A stretch of 64,000 nt of DNA from Prinia subflava (lineage: Eukaryota > Chordata > Aves > Passeriformes > Cisticolidae), in contig NC_086283.1 in NCBI RefSeq assembly GCF_021018805.1, positions 15,265,162-15,329,161 on the forward strand. The letters run 5' to 3'. Each line of letters starts with the position of its first letter. The first letter of the stretch is position 1. Below are positions 11,666-23,960 of the stretch, piece by piece. The notes below the pieces were generated by a model that was not told the DNA's origin, made no database searches, and saw only the letters and a list, made by a program, of their open reading frames with translations. Both the position numbers and the translations under genes were made by a program.

Positions 11666-14600
11666 CTGTGACACTAATCATGACCTTCTGGGATCTGCCA
11701 CTCCCAGAAGATCCCTAGGGATATCTTTCCAGCACAATGGAATATCTTTCCAGGGTCTCTAAAGCAGACAACATAGATCTGAGACCACTGGTGTATTGAG
11801 AACAGCCACCTCTTGTTTCTCAATGATCTTCCCAAATACTTGAGAAACCAGAAGAGCTCATGAGAAATGCCAGATGTCAGTCCAAGAGACAATCTCCCAA
11901 CAGCATCAACCAAACAGCTCCTTGCCCAAATGCACCATGGCTGTCCAGACTGGTGCTACATGGCACAGCATGCAAGATACTGAGGTTTGTTATCACTAAG
12001 TTACACTCGCTTCGCAGAATAAGCTGACACACAGATTCCTTTTAGCACAGGAATAACTTACTGACTAACTGAAAAAAAACCCAAAACCAATACACTTCAG
12101 TGACAGGGTTTCTGTAGGAAGTAAGTTTTACATTTATGATTTAGGTATGAACCCAACCCAAAGCCCCGTGAAAGGAGATGTCTCTGGCTTTGGAATAAAG
12201 ACCTGATTTTGTTCCAGTGGCACCAAGAGCAGTAGGAGGAGAGTACTGATGGGGATTTGCACTGGAGGAGTTACAGGAGCACTGGTAGCAACCACAGCAG
12301 GGTGAGCAGGCAGCCCTGATATTATCCAGGCTGGGAAAATCAATGAGCAGTTCTGGCAGTGCCTGTACACCAGAGCTGAGCTAATAAAAACAAATCCCAG
12401 GGAATGTCAGCTTATGACAGAATGGCTCTCCCTGAGATGAACAGCCATTTCCTCCCTTATTAAAAACATCAGCAGAAGAAAACAGCAGCCAAACCAAGCT
12501 GCCAGCAGCAAAGGACACATTCCTTTGCCTAATCTGTCCCTCCAGGAATGGAAGAAGTAATATCTTTGGGGGTGGAAGAATAAGCAAGCAGTAAATAAAA
12601 ACACAGTGTCATCAACTAGCTCAAATATGACCGCTCAGTGCCTGGTGGGAGCTGGCAGAGTGCTGGGCTGGGCAGAGACCCAAGTGGGACAGGTTTGAAC
12701 TTCTGTGCATTGCTGATGCTGCTTCTTGGATTTGTAGCTCTTTGGGGCCAAGCAGGGTCTCTCTGCCCTTTTCCCCCTATCTCTGGAGGTGAGAGAGGAT
12801 TTACTGCTGTGACCTGGCTGTAATGCTTTGTGGCTATGTGCAAAGGGCTACTGAAGAGGCAGATGGTTTTGTAGATGTGTCAAAAGCACCAGCTGGGGTA
12901 CATGTACTGGGAGGAAACCCCAAGGATTCCTGAAGTGCATCCGAGCTGGCTAAAAGGCATCATTTGCTGTGGCTATGAAGGCATGAGAGGCTTTAAGGGA
13001 GTTTTTCTCCTTCTGTAGCCAAGAGGAACAGAAGCTGGGGGATCCCTTTTCCTTAGCATACATCCTCTCCATCTTCCCTAAGGATGCACCAAGGGAGGTA
13101 GGCAGCTGTGTACGCATTCCCTCTGGGCTCTGCAAAGATGATGCCATCATTGGCACCATCAGGTCCTAACCCAGGAATAAAGACAGTAAAATTCCCACCT
13201 GAAGTCCCCATGCGACATTACTGTCTTCTGACTTGGGTCATTCACAATAAGACTGAGATTCCTGAGTATTCCTACAAGATGGTTAAGTCACCTTTTCTCT
13301 CCTTGCCTTAGTCAACGAAGCTGCCTTCATACTCTGCATGGGCAACATAGACCATCTTCCTCCTCTTCTGCCTTCCTCAGCAAGATGAAGGCCTCCTAGC
13401 AGAACTCTCTCATGACTTCTCCCCAAAATGCAACAGCCTTCCAGGTGACTGCCAGAAGTAGCCATTCTACATCCTAGAAACCCCTGTGGCCAGAACAAAG
13501 CTGTAAGGGGCCAGGTGTACACAGAGAAATGGGTACAGTCCTCACCTCAATCGTGTATCACAGACACTACTGCATGCACAGCATGAGGAAGCAAGAGCCC
13601 ACTATTTCCACTGTACTTACCAACCCCACTGCAACTGAGAGGCAGCTGAGGTGAGATTCAGTCGTGGAGAGGAGGTGAGGCTTAGGAATGATAATTGCAT
13701 CCATCATCCTGCCTTCCCATGGTGGCTGGATTTTGGCAGCTCTGATTACTCATATGGCATCTCCAACCCAAGAAATGAGCTATAGCAGTTGTGCCAAACT
13801 CAGTGTAACCATCCACCCATCCAAGCTGCCAGAAATGTCAGTTTCTGGAAGAAGTTTCTTGCCAGTGTGAGCTACATGACTTGCACATGAAGGTTAGAAC
13901 ACAGGATCAGCCTTCAGTAACTCCAGCTTGCTCCTCTACTGCTTTAGGCTACGGACCGCTACATTCCACTTAGACTTTATATACTTTTATTCCCTTCTCT
14001 CCTTAGCTTGCCTTATGCTTCCACTCCCCAAATAATCAGCACAGTGCAACATGTTTGTGGTAAAAAAAATCCACCTGAAACCTTCCTATTAATTACAGTT
14101 AAAACATCTTTCTTTCCCCCCCCCGCCTTTCTGTTCGTATTTTAAAAAAAAGGGGTAAGATCTGGCACTCACTACTGATAAGCAACACTTATCTACCCTG
14201 GGGGTATCTTTGCTTATTCTGGTTTGGGTGGGTTTTTTAATTGCATTTTCCCACCAGCTCTGAACTTGTTTTCTGGCTGCATAATTTTCCCATGATACAT
14301 TTAAGATGCATCTACTATAATTAGTATGTTGCAAAGCACAAGCTTCTGAAAAACAACTTGTAAATTCTGAATAATTCTACAGCAATTATATAGGTAGGAT
14401 AGCTTATTTAACGGTGGGCTTTGTTCCACAGCACGGGAGCCACCACATTTTTATAGACAGTGGCTGGAGGAGGACCTGAAAATGAGGGTCCACTGCTCTT
14501 CCCAGCAGTTATGCATCCTCCTTGCATGCAGCTAAGTCTTAATCTTGGACACTGTTGTTTTACCCTAGTGAGTGAATAAGAAACTCTGAGCCCAACATAT

Positions 14601-17600
14601 TTTAATAGACAAAAAGCATATTCAAAATTAAATTCTCTTAATCAGGTACAGTCATAGTCAGACCAGAACTGATGCCAGCAACTTCTACTCTTTGAGCACA
14701 TGAATAAATCCCTGCTGCCATGGTCAGCTGGTGGCATTTTCTGTCCCTTTGGACAAAGACATATTGCATTTTCACGCTGGAGAGCCAGATGGCCATCAAT
14801 CACCTCTCCTCAGCAGCGCTACTTTCCAGCTCCACCTTGCCACACACTCTCTGCTAATAATTAAACCGCAGCCCAGAGCTCACAGGGTGGCCACTGAGAT
14901 CCCCTCTGGAGAATACGCTCCTGTGTTATGTTACCAGGTAGGGAGATCATTCATGAGCAGATGTGACACTTGTCAAAATGGTGCTGGTTTTTGATTAAGG
15001 AGTGGGACTATGATGTCTGCTCCCCATGATGCCCAGTTTTCAGTCTCATTAGGCAGGGTGCTGTGGATATTCCTTACACCAAAGGATGTTCCCTATGGAT
15101 CCAAAAATTCAAACAAACAACCGAAGTCAGGAAACTACAAATCTCAGTCATGGGAGAAAACAGTTTCTGTTGCAAAACTCACAGAGTATTATTAATTATT
15201 GTGTGTACAACAGTCCTTTTTAGAGATCCTGGTCATTGCCAGAACACTGGTCTGAGGGGCCTTGCAGAAGCACACAACATCATTTCCCCAAGGATCATTC
15301 CACCTCCAAGAACACTAACAGGTCACAGAATTACTAAGGAATGCCTTTTGAACCAGCCACAAGATTAAAAAAAAAGGCTCAAAGGCATATCTATGAGCAG
15401 TGAGCATGAATCAATGAATGACAACAACCCCCATTTGCTTTTAAACCTCCACTTTTCCAAACCAGCAGGTATTGTCCTGCCAAGACTTAAAATCAACTCA
15501 TGACAACAGCATAAGGAAGGTCATATAAGCCACCTTCTATGTCAAGAGCCACATGGTCAGCTCCACCATGGAGTGAGGCAGTGCCACCAGGAAGAGCAAG
15601 GTGACAAGCAGCTGGCAGGGAAGGTTGCAAGTGTTTGCATATTTGTATTTGAAATATGTGTCTGTGTTATGTGGGAGGAAACCCTGCCCTGCCTCTGCCC
15701 TCAGGCTAGGATGATCACTGAAGTGGACATGCCAGGAAGCTGTCCGGTTGTATCAGAGGCAACAAAGTGGAGCCAATTTGGCTCTTACAGCAATGGAACT
15801 TTGGCTGCAGCCAAATGATAAACATGACCTGAAAGTCTTGAGGGCACTTGTTAACACCCAGAAACAGCCACTAGCTAACAGCACACTGGCTTGGCACTCA
15901 GGAATCTTCCAGCTGCAGCTCTTTCCAACCTGCTGGATGAACATGGGTGAGGAAGGGTCTTGCATACTTTCCCTGCAAGATGAGATAACAGCGGCTCTAC
16001 TTGTCTCACGAGGTTTGGATGGAAAGTGCAGACAAGGCTGACCTATTTGCAGTTTGAGAAGAGGCTTGTTGAGCACCAGGCTGTATCTGCACCACACAGT
16101 AGGGATCGCCTCCATTCACACCAGTGGAGTGGATCACTATCTGCATTTCCCAGCTGCAATCTCTGATTTCAGGGAATCAGGCATATCTGCTAATTCCAGG
16201 TGGGTGATAATGAGCCAAACACACATTTCTTATGAAAATACGAGCAATTGTAGGAAAGTGGCAAAACCAGACCTGGACTACAGAATGCCATTAACCTGTA
16301 AATAGGCCTTTTCTTCAGGCATATCCCAGCACAATGCCACAAACATATAATGGCAGTAGCAACAGATATATCCTGCCCCTTTCAGCTGGACCCAGCTGTT
16401 GTGCAAAATGTGCTCCTGGGCTCCCATTTTTTTTATTTTTTTTGCAGAGCTTTTGTCATGCATGATGCTTATTTAATATGTATTTTATTGCAGCTCTTTA
16501 CATTATTCTTCAGATTATTAAGTGGAACAAAAATACACAAAGCAGGGACACTGGAAGACTACTTGAGAAAAAGTAGTTTTAAAACCATAATAGCTTTTGT
16601 GGTTATGCTGGTCATGGAAGTGATTCTGAAAAGTTTTGCCTGCATGGAAGATGCCAGTTCCATATCTAGCTCTGTGAGAGCTGTGAATATTGCAGCTGTG
16701 CCAGGCACATGAAATAGAGACACCACAATGAAGAAAATGATTAGGCCAAAATCTTTTGGGCATCAGGGCCTTCCTTCTTTTTCCAGCAGTTTAGACTGTT
16801 CTCAACCAAAGACAGCCAAGGCAGCTCAGGAAGTGGAAGACCACCTCAACCATTCTCCTGTTCTTGAGTAAAATCCCAAATGTGTGCTTTGCTCCCAAAA
16901 CCACTGCTACCACAAGGAACATCTATCTTCAGGATTAACTTCTTTAGCTCCAGTGGGGTTAGTCACGTGGAAAGCCAGATTAACATCACAGATATAAAGG
17001 CAGGCAAAGGAACCAGCTGGTCATGTACTGGACTCAAGCAGATGCGCAGTCTATACAGGATGGTATCAGAAGCTTGTCTCTCATGTGTCACACTCTGCAT
17101 CTCTCTGTCACTCAGTGAAATACAAACAACATATTTTTTCCCCTAGCTGGAAGGAGGAAAACACTGCTGGTTCCACACATGCATCTCACACAAACACCTG
17201 TGGCAGTGTGTACCTGCAGCTGCTGCCAGCAGGACATCCAACCTGTACCCCATGAGGCAGACTGCACACTTCTGTCCCCCACCTCACTACTCCCTGGCAG
17301 CACAGGGAGGACCCTATGAGAAAGAACCAAGCCAGATGTTCTGCACCTGTTAGCAAAGGATATGGCAACAGCTAGACCTGCACACTCACCATCCCCAGCT
17401 CAGAAGTGGCTATGCTAAGAGCCTAAGACAGGCTTTGCATTGGTGTGACTATTTCCGGTTTCCCCACAGAGCAGAAAGAAGACTTACATGAGATAGTTTC
17501 TACTTTCAGAGTTCCTGTCACACAGCAACTTCCCTGCTCAGCTCCATTAGTAGGAACAAAATGGTGCCATGCACTGACCACTCTTCCTGCCCAGTGTGTT

Positions 17601-17627
17601 GGCAGCCTAGGAATCTGCAATGCCTAC

Positions 17628-17804
17628 CTTCACTTCCACATGTGCCATCAGGACTGCAAAGTTGGTGAGGTGGTTGCAGGAGCACGTGGTGTGTGTCTTG
17701 TTAGTTGTCAGGAGGCGACAGCCCTGGGTGGACCAATACCCTGTCATTGTACGCTTCGTGTAGCTCCAGAATGAACAGTTCGGGTTAAAATTTTCTTCTG
17801 ACTG
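17628..17804 (-). CDS. ADGRL3: ADGRL3 exon: GPS autoproteolysis motif and tethered agonist
   Basis: This 177-nt, 59-codon exon is phase 0 at both ends. The acceptor is CCTGCAG and the donor GTAGGC. It starts [15 protein letters not shown] and contains the four GPS cysteines (CSFW, GCR, TCSC), the two tryptophans and the cleavage sequence HLT, followed by the tethered agonist [13 protein letters not shown]. All residues known to be needed for self-cleavage between Leu and Thr are present, so the receptor should be cleaved into two non-covalently held fragments. NCS and NKT are sequons. The acceptor reads CAG followed directly by CAG, a tandem NAGNAG site that could drop the first Gln. Confidence 0.97.
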
Positions 17805-18483
17805 CTGCAGGAAAGAAATTAATAAATGCAGTAGCAATGATAGGCTCTCAGAGATCTCCAAATGTACTACTGAGGCTCTTTGTAACTCTCATCCTTTAAT
17901 TTTAGATAAATAATCAGCAGTGGTTTATACGTCAAGTATTACTTGCCAATACCAGAGAAAGTTAGATTGTTGCTGCACTCTTTGCTAATGCAGACTCAGT
18001 TCTTTGTTCTTGATTAATTTCAGACATTGACTAAATCCAGCTCTTCAAAACGAGACTGCTTCATTTGCATTGCAGAGCAGAGAAATTAATTGCTTTAAGC
18101 AATCAACTTTTGCAACGACTGAGCTTGGCTAACAGGAGGACTAGCTGTCCTCTTCCACTGTAATTCCACTTTCCTCTAACATCCCCTGCCACCATGATAA
18201 AATAATATTATGGGTCTATTCTAATTTATTGGGATTTTTTAATTACAGAATGATGCGTGTCAGCAACCGAGAAATGGGCATCAGCTCAAAGGAGACACTT
18301 TCTTTACTTCTATTAATGCTATGTAAAAAAGACCTTCTCCATAAATAACACAAAGTGCAAAGGAACAAAAGTATAATTCAAAATCTAATCAAGGACTGCT
18401 GGGGGCCTCACAGCAGCCAACTTTTGCATCATTTCATTTCAGAAACCGAAAAATAAAGAGAAGTGTTTTTTGAACTCACACAC
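17805..18483 (-). other. ADGRL3: ADGRL3 intron between GAIN-B and GPS exons
   Basis: A 679-nt intron. I see no repeat, RNA gene or other feature in it. Confidence 0.9.
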
Positions 18484-18692
18484 CTTGATGTGCTTGACAG
18501 TAAACACCACAGGATCAGCCAGGTAAACCTTATTGCTGAACTCTTTATTTATTGCTGCCGTGATGACAGGGGAGTTGACAATGACGGAGTGATTGGTCGA
18601 CATCGCTTCTGTTCCCAACTTCATGCTGGCATTCTCCGTGGAGAGATAGGTGCCCAGGTTGTTGTACAGCACAAAAGCCACCCTGATCTCAC
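18484..18692 (-). CDS. ADGRL3: ADGRL3 exon: GAIN subdomain B beta-strands
   Basis: This 209-nt exon completes the Gly codon and then reads 69 codons from EIRVAFVLYNNLGTYLSTEN to ADPVVFTVKHIK. The acceptor is TTCTAG and the donor GTGTGT, a less common but valid 5' splice site. It forms the beta-sandwich part of GAIN that holds the cleavage loop. NAS and NHS are potential N-glycosylation sites. Against the mammalian sequence from memory only T for P after NNLG and M for L before STNHS stand out. The exon is phase 0 at its 3' end and joins the GPS exon across a 679-nt intron. Confidence 0.96.
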
Positions 18693-20842
18693 CTAGAAGA
18701 GAGGTAAGAGGTTAGAGGGCCAGATTAAATCACTGGGGTGGCTTTTTTATTTTTCAGATTGCAAATCTTTTCTCTGAACCAACTTCAAAACTGCTCTGAG
18801 AAAATGTGAAAGGACCAGGATGTGGCATATGAAAACCCGTCTCTTGCCAATTACAGTGAGCACCAAGAGCTGCAACAAGCAGTCCTTGGATAAGAAGGGC
18901 AGAGCTGCTTCTTCCACATGAAACTTTTATAACCAAACAGATGAGCAGAATACAGACAGGGAAGGTGGGCTTATTTTTGGCATCAGTAGGTGTAACTCGT
19001 TTCAGAAAAAAAAAAGGCCAGGTGGTCCATTTCCCACCTGACATCACTTTATTCTCCTGGATATACCTGGGAAACATGTTTCAAGCTGACATGTTGCACA
19101 GATGCAGTATAAAGCTATAATTTAGTCTGGTAAATTAAGACTATCTCAAAAAAGTGTAGGGACAACCTGGGAGAAGAAATCAAAACCTTTCCAATATAAT
19201 TCCAATCTCACATAACAGGTAAAACAAAATTTCAGACATTTCATTTAAAAATACATTTATTCTCTTAATTTGCCAATCAGATAATCAGAAAAACACCATT
19301 GGAGAGCCTGCAGAAAACCGAGTCTACCAGCCTACTGTTTTTAACTGAAACCATCCAGTTTGCCTTCTGTTTTGCACATTATTTCACAGCCTATAAATAA
19401 GAACGGAATGTGATTAGTTTGCCTTTATATGTATTAGTTGTGGAGAGAGATGATTTTGTTTCTCTATGAATCACCACAGCATCTGAGGAAGGTGAGGCAT
19501 TGATGACTCCAAAGGCTCCTCCCAATCTAAATCCTTTTATGATAATTTTATTTGTACCCCTTTGGTGACCTCTGAGCATGTGTCAAGCTGGTGCAAATTG
19601 ATGGGGTTCTACTTTGAACAGACCTCTCCAGCGATGCTGTGTTTAGAAAAACAAAACTTCCCTTTCATTGCTGCCAAGTAAAAGCCCTGCCCTGCTGGAG
19701 TTCTGTTACACAGCTTGAGTTTTAAACTGTCTTTAAAAGAAATACGTCCCCTCAAATCCTATCTGCAAGCAAACCAATGGCAAGACTTTCTTTCTGAACC
19801 ATCAGACCGAACTTTGTCCAAAATTTTTGGAAATTTTAACACATGTGGTCTGGTTATAATGCTGCCCTATCACTCCATGTTCTTTATTCTTTATGCAGAG
19901 GAGGGTGAAGTACTGGCAGAGATTGCCCAGAGAAGCTTGGGATGCCCCATCCCTGGAAATTTTCAAAGCCAGGTTAGATGGGGCTTGAGCAGCTTAATCT
20001 AGTGAAAAGTGCCCTTGCTCATGGCAAGGGGGTTGGAACCAGATGATCTTAAAGTTCTCTTCCAACCCAAGCCATTTCATGATTCTGTGTTTTGCCTGCA
20101 GTGACCAAAGCCCATATATGTATTGTACCCTGCACACATATTAAATTTTAAAGGAACTCAGAAACAGGAACATGTTGGGCCGACCACCAGAAGCCTCAGT
20201 TTAAAGTTGGTCTACAGTGAGGCTGTAGAGATCAACAAATTCGTCTGCTCAAACTCCTGATCTGGAAATAAATGGCTTGGCAGGATGAAGACCATTCACA
20301 TATAACATCATCTAAAATTTATGCTGTATCAGGAGGTTCATAAGATACTGAAAGGCACTAAAGATTTAAGACTTATAACAGTCAATCAACCTTTTCTGCC
20401 CTGTTGGCTCATTATTAATATTTGGTACTATTGTTTTCTCCCTTGATTTTTTCAGATATTTGTACAGTGCCCTGCTGTGAAGCAGTTTACTCAAATGAGC
20501 CTCTTATTCCATCTGAAGCCTCCTACTGCAGACATCAGCAGTTAAAAGCACTCCTCCAGATTCAGCACTGTGCCCCAGAAGCCCCATAATTTAAGGATCT
20601 GATGCATTTTTACCAGCAAAAAATACTTTTGAAGGCTGTGAATCACTTAGCAATATAATACATATATAATACATTCCCAGTCAGCCAACATAGCTTGCAA
20701 TCAAGGGCACGAGCAAATGAGGCTACCTGTTAATTTAAATAGCAACATAGCAATTAATATCTTACTTATAATGGTTAAACACAAAACAATGCCTAAGGCA
20801 TGACTCTCATGAGGCTGGCATGGCCTGAGGTGCCAGACCTAC
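18693..20842 (-). other. ADGRL3: ADGRL3 intron within GAIN
   Basis: A 2.15-kb intron. It carries an antisense CR1 3' end at about 19895-20090 and no other recognised element. Confidence 0.9.
19895..20090 (+). mobile_element. CR1 LINE 3'-end fragment
   Basis: The plus-strand text AGATTGCCCAGAGAAGC, GGATGCCCCATCCCTGGA, AGCCAGGTTAGATGGGGCTT, GGGGTTGGAACCAGATGATC and TTCCAACCCAAGCCATTTC follows, in order, the 3' untranslated end of a common avian CR1 subfamily, ending in a remnant of its terminal ATTCTRTG repeat. It is a 5'-truncated copy of about 200 bp, typical for CR1, inserted antisense to ADGRL3. It has no coding capacity. Confidence 0.92.
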
Positions 20843-20965
20843 CATTTCGACCATTTTGCTTCAAGGTATTTGCTGACAGCTGAATGGCACTCCCATGGCC
20901 CATATTCTGGGGAAACTTCAGATCTTCCAGATTCCCATCTGTGCTTAGTCTTGCAACTTCCAGCT
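20843..20965 (-). CDS. ADGRL3: ADGRL3 exon: GAIN domain
   Basis: This 123-nt exon starts with two bases finishing a Gln codon and ends with one base of a Gly codon. The acceptor is CACACAG and the donor GTAGGT. It encodes 40 full codons, [20 protein letters not shown] followed by [20 protein letters not shown], at the transition from helical subdomain A to beta-rich subdomain B. Conservation with the remembered mammalian protein is very high; the differences noticed are D for E in LSTDG, Q for E in FPQN, and A for T in GSAIQ. The upstream intron is 820 nt. Confidence 0.95.
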
Positions 20966-21785
20966 CTGTGTGCAAGAGAGACAGACAGTAAGAAAAAAAT
21001 CTCTGCTGAAATGATCTTCAACACGGTATTTCAAAGCTACAAAATGGTGTTCCAGGCCAGCTGAGAGGAGGGGAAACAACTTACAACGCTGCATACTAGA
21101 ATGTGTTTGGGCTCCTATTTCTTTTTTAAAACTTTGCCCTGAAGAAACTTTAAATTTAATTAAAAAAAAAAAAAGTGCAAATAAATTCTACTCTCTGTGG
21201 AAGACAAAAGACAACCAGTTCTTGTAAACAAGAACCTCAGGATATTAAGGACAATGGGTAAAATGAAAATCTGAGAATACTAGTTCTTTGCCACTGGCAA
21301 TTGGTACTTTCTGTAAATGTTATCAGTGCTCAGGATCTGTATTCATGGAAATAGAAAGAAGAGTTGTTCTCATTTTACATATGCACAGTGGGAGTGCTGG
21401 TGCTTTCCATCATGCTTGTTTTTTAATTAAAATCAACAATCAGCTGAATAAAGACACAAATTTGTATGAAATGAAACACAATTGCCTTACGATGAACAAT
21501 CCCCCTGTGAAGCACTGCTCTCATTGCTCTAGCACAGATTATAGCCTCAAAGCCAAGAGTAATAAAGGCAGGTCAGGTGCTCGTTTTCCATGGGATTTCA
21601 AGGGTAGAGAGCTGCCTTATTCCTTTAGGCTCTTTTGGAAAGACTTTGAAGTTTTTCAGACAAAGGCCCAAGACGTATCTAACAAATCGCTCTCCAATTA
21701 ATCTACGGACCAAGACCAAAGCCGTGCTTCACAGCCTTTACTCTTCCACTGCCTGCTCCTGGTTTTTATGGGGTTTGGTCCTTAC
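20966..21785 (-). other. ADGRL3: ADGRL3 intron within GAIN
   Basis: An 820-nt intron. It holds an A12 run near 21162 and no other recognised feature. Confidence 0.9.
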
Positions 21786-21969
21786 GGATGTTGTCAGTGT
21801 TCTCCCGGACGATGTCTGTCTTCAGCAGGTTGTCGGCCAGCACGAAGGCACTGTCCTCCACTGTGTCCAGCAGCTTGGTGGCCGCGCGCTGCTGCTCGCT
21901 GGCGTTCAGGTCCCTCCATGCGTTCAGAGCCTGAGGCTGCAGGAGGTTGTTCACCGTCTCCACCATGGC
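21786..21969 (-). CDS. ADGRL3: ADGRL3 exon: GAIN domain helices
   Basis: This 184-nt exon has 61 codons plus one base. The acceptor is CCTGCAG and the donor GTAAGG. It starts AMVETVNNLLQPQALNAWRD and ends KTDIVRENTDNI, the helical part of GAIN. It is GC- and CpG-rich relative to the introns on both sides. The stretch DLNASEQQRAATKLLDTVED differs at several positions from the mammalian sequence I remember (DLTTSDQLRAATMLLHTVEE), and the change creates an NAS glycosylation sequon. The rest is conserved. The GAIN fold continues in the next exon through a split Gln codon. Confidence 0.95.
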
Positions 21970-23897
21970 CTGCAGGGCAGAGGGATGGAGTGAGAAAAGG
22001 CTCCAGCAAACCTAAAGCACCAGAGACCTCTGACATATGCTTAGTCCCATCCTCCACACACATTTTACAGGGGGACAACACAGCATCCCCTTCCCCCACC
22101 CATTAGGGCAGCCTAAAATGGAGCAGTACAGGTTTTATACTATCAGACGGGACAGGGAGGAAATACTGATTTTATTACAAATGCCGTCTGGGAATGGTAC
22201 TTTTCTGCTTCCATAATCATCAGCTCTAGGATTGGGAAAAGAAGGAATTAGGGCAGGTGGGGAAGGAAGGGTAGGAGGAAAATGACAGTTTAGGAAACAT
22301 GCAGGAAAAACCCATCGGCAGCACCAGAACTCCAGAGCAGGGCTGGGGCACTCACGGAAGGCATTTAGTATCTGCAAAGGCTATGCTCCCTAAAACATTT
22401 CCTACCACGTAACCTCTGGCAGGCAGCCATGAAGAGACAGAAATAGCGGAGTTACACCACTTCATCCAGAGCAGCAGCAGGTGCCCATAGAGATTTAGAT
22501 AAGACACTGCATTTCAAATCACTGCATTCAGGAAGGAGTCAGTCCTGTGGAAACTGCTTCAGTCCCTCCTACAGTGCACCTTCTGCCCTGGGCTGCCACG
22601 CATAAAGAGCTCTCCCATGGATAACTTCCCACAGGTTAATCTGGATGCACACAGAGGATCACACGAAACTGTACTGGTCTCACGACTGCAAAATTACTGC
22701 AGTAGAATTTACCCAAACTGAAGGTTTTCTCAACCTAAACCCTCTGTTTCATTACTAACCAGAGCTGACTCAATCACTTTTCAGCTAACATTTTTTAATG
22801 AGACCAGCTGTATCAGTTGATAGAAGTGATTGTGCAGAGGAAAAGGATAAAAAATAAAGCTACTTTGACCATGCTTTCTTCAGCTGGTTATGGTCTAGTC
22901 ACCAGGCAGGCCTACCCCACAGAGAAAACACCTCCACTGCCAGCTAATGCTGACTGCAGAAATCAACCTCCCCTTCAAGATGAAATTGCTGTTCATAATA
23001 ATTTTCTACATGCTGAGCACATAGGTATCAAACCCACACCTCTGCTCTGCAAGCTGATGATAGTCCCATGGGACTTCAACATTTTCCAAGCCTAGAGTGT
23101 GCCCCATGGGCTCACTGTCATGGAAATACTTCAGTATTCACTTCTGATGCTGTTGCTAAACCCATGGGTGGAAAGAAGCTGTGGCATAGCCCATTCTCCA
23201 GCAGAGCCCTCAGGAGGAGTGCTGCAATGGCAACACGTGGCACAGAGAGCACAGAGCATCCTGACTCACTCACCAGTCATGGTCAGGTGGAAATGAGCAA
23301 TGGGAAGATAAGATCACATCAAACTAGATTTGTTGAACTACATTTAATTGCTATATCCACGGGATCTTAACAAACATTTCAATTACAGCAAGGTTCGAGT
23401 AGAAAAAAAGACAGCTAGAACTGCTGCTACTTTTAATCCCAGCAAAGATACCTTCCTTGAGTTTGGAAGGTTTCTCACATTATCATATTTCCTGCTGGGA
23501 GACTGCACCATCATTGGACTCCTCTGACAGCACAAAGCTCCTACTTTCACAGTTACATTTGTTCATGGTCAATTACATCATTTGTTCTTATGCCAAGCCT
23601 CTCCTATACCATAAACAGAATGCCTCACTCATTTAAAGTGGAACTTGATAACCATAAATCAAATTTTTAAACTGATTATTAAACTGATTTTCCTGAATAG
23701 TCTAAAAATTATCTTAACACACTTGCTATGTACATACAACAAGCCAGTTGAAATTAGTAGTCAGAAAGAAACTGAAAAATCCATAGCATTTAAATCTGAT
23801 ATTTTTCTGTGTTTTAGAATTTAGAAGTCTGATCTCCGCAGCTCTTTAAGAAAATTCTGTAGTATACTTTGGTAGCTTATCTCTTCACAGGCACAAA

Positions 23898-23898
<1 letters not shown>

Positions 23899-23958
<60 letters not shown>
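23899..23958. repeat. A60 homopolymer with nearby T16
   Basis: Sixty consecutive A on the plus strand, followed 33 nt later by 16 consecutive T (23992-24007). The upstream sequence does not resemble a retrocopied gene, and no target-site duplication was evident by eye. The exact length of such a run is unreliable in any assembly. Confidence 0.9.

Positions 23959-23960
<2 letters not shown>

Larger units (their letters stand above)
8445..17627 (-). other. ADGRL3: ADGRL3 intron between GPS and TM1-2 exons
   Basis: A 9.2-kb intron. It holds a (TAT)5 tract at 10756-10770, a CR1 fragment at about 11583-11665, and a C10 run near 14117. An open frame of 165 codons at 11050-11547 (plus strand) matches nothing I know and is within the length expected by chance. 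Nothing else recognised. Confidence 0.85.
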
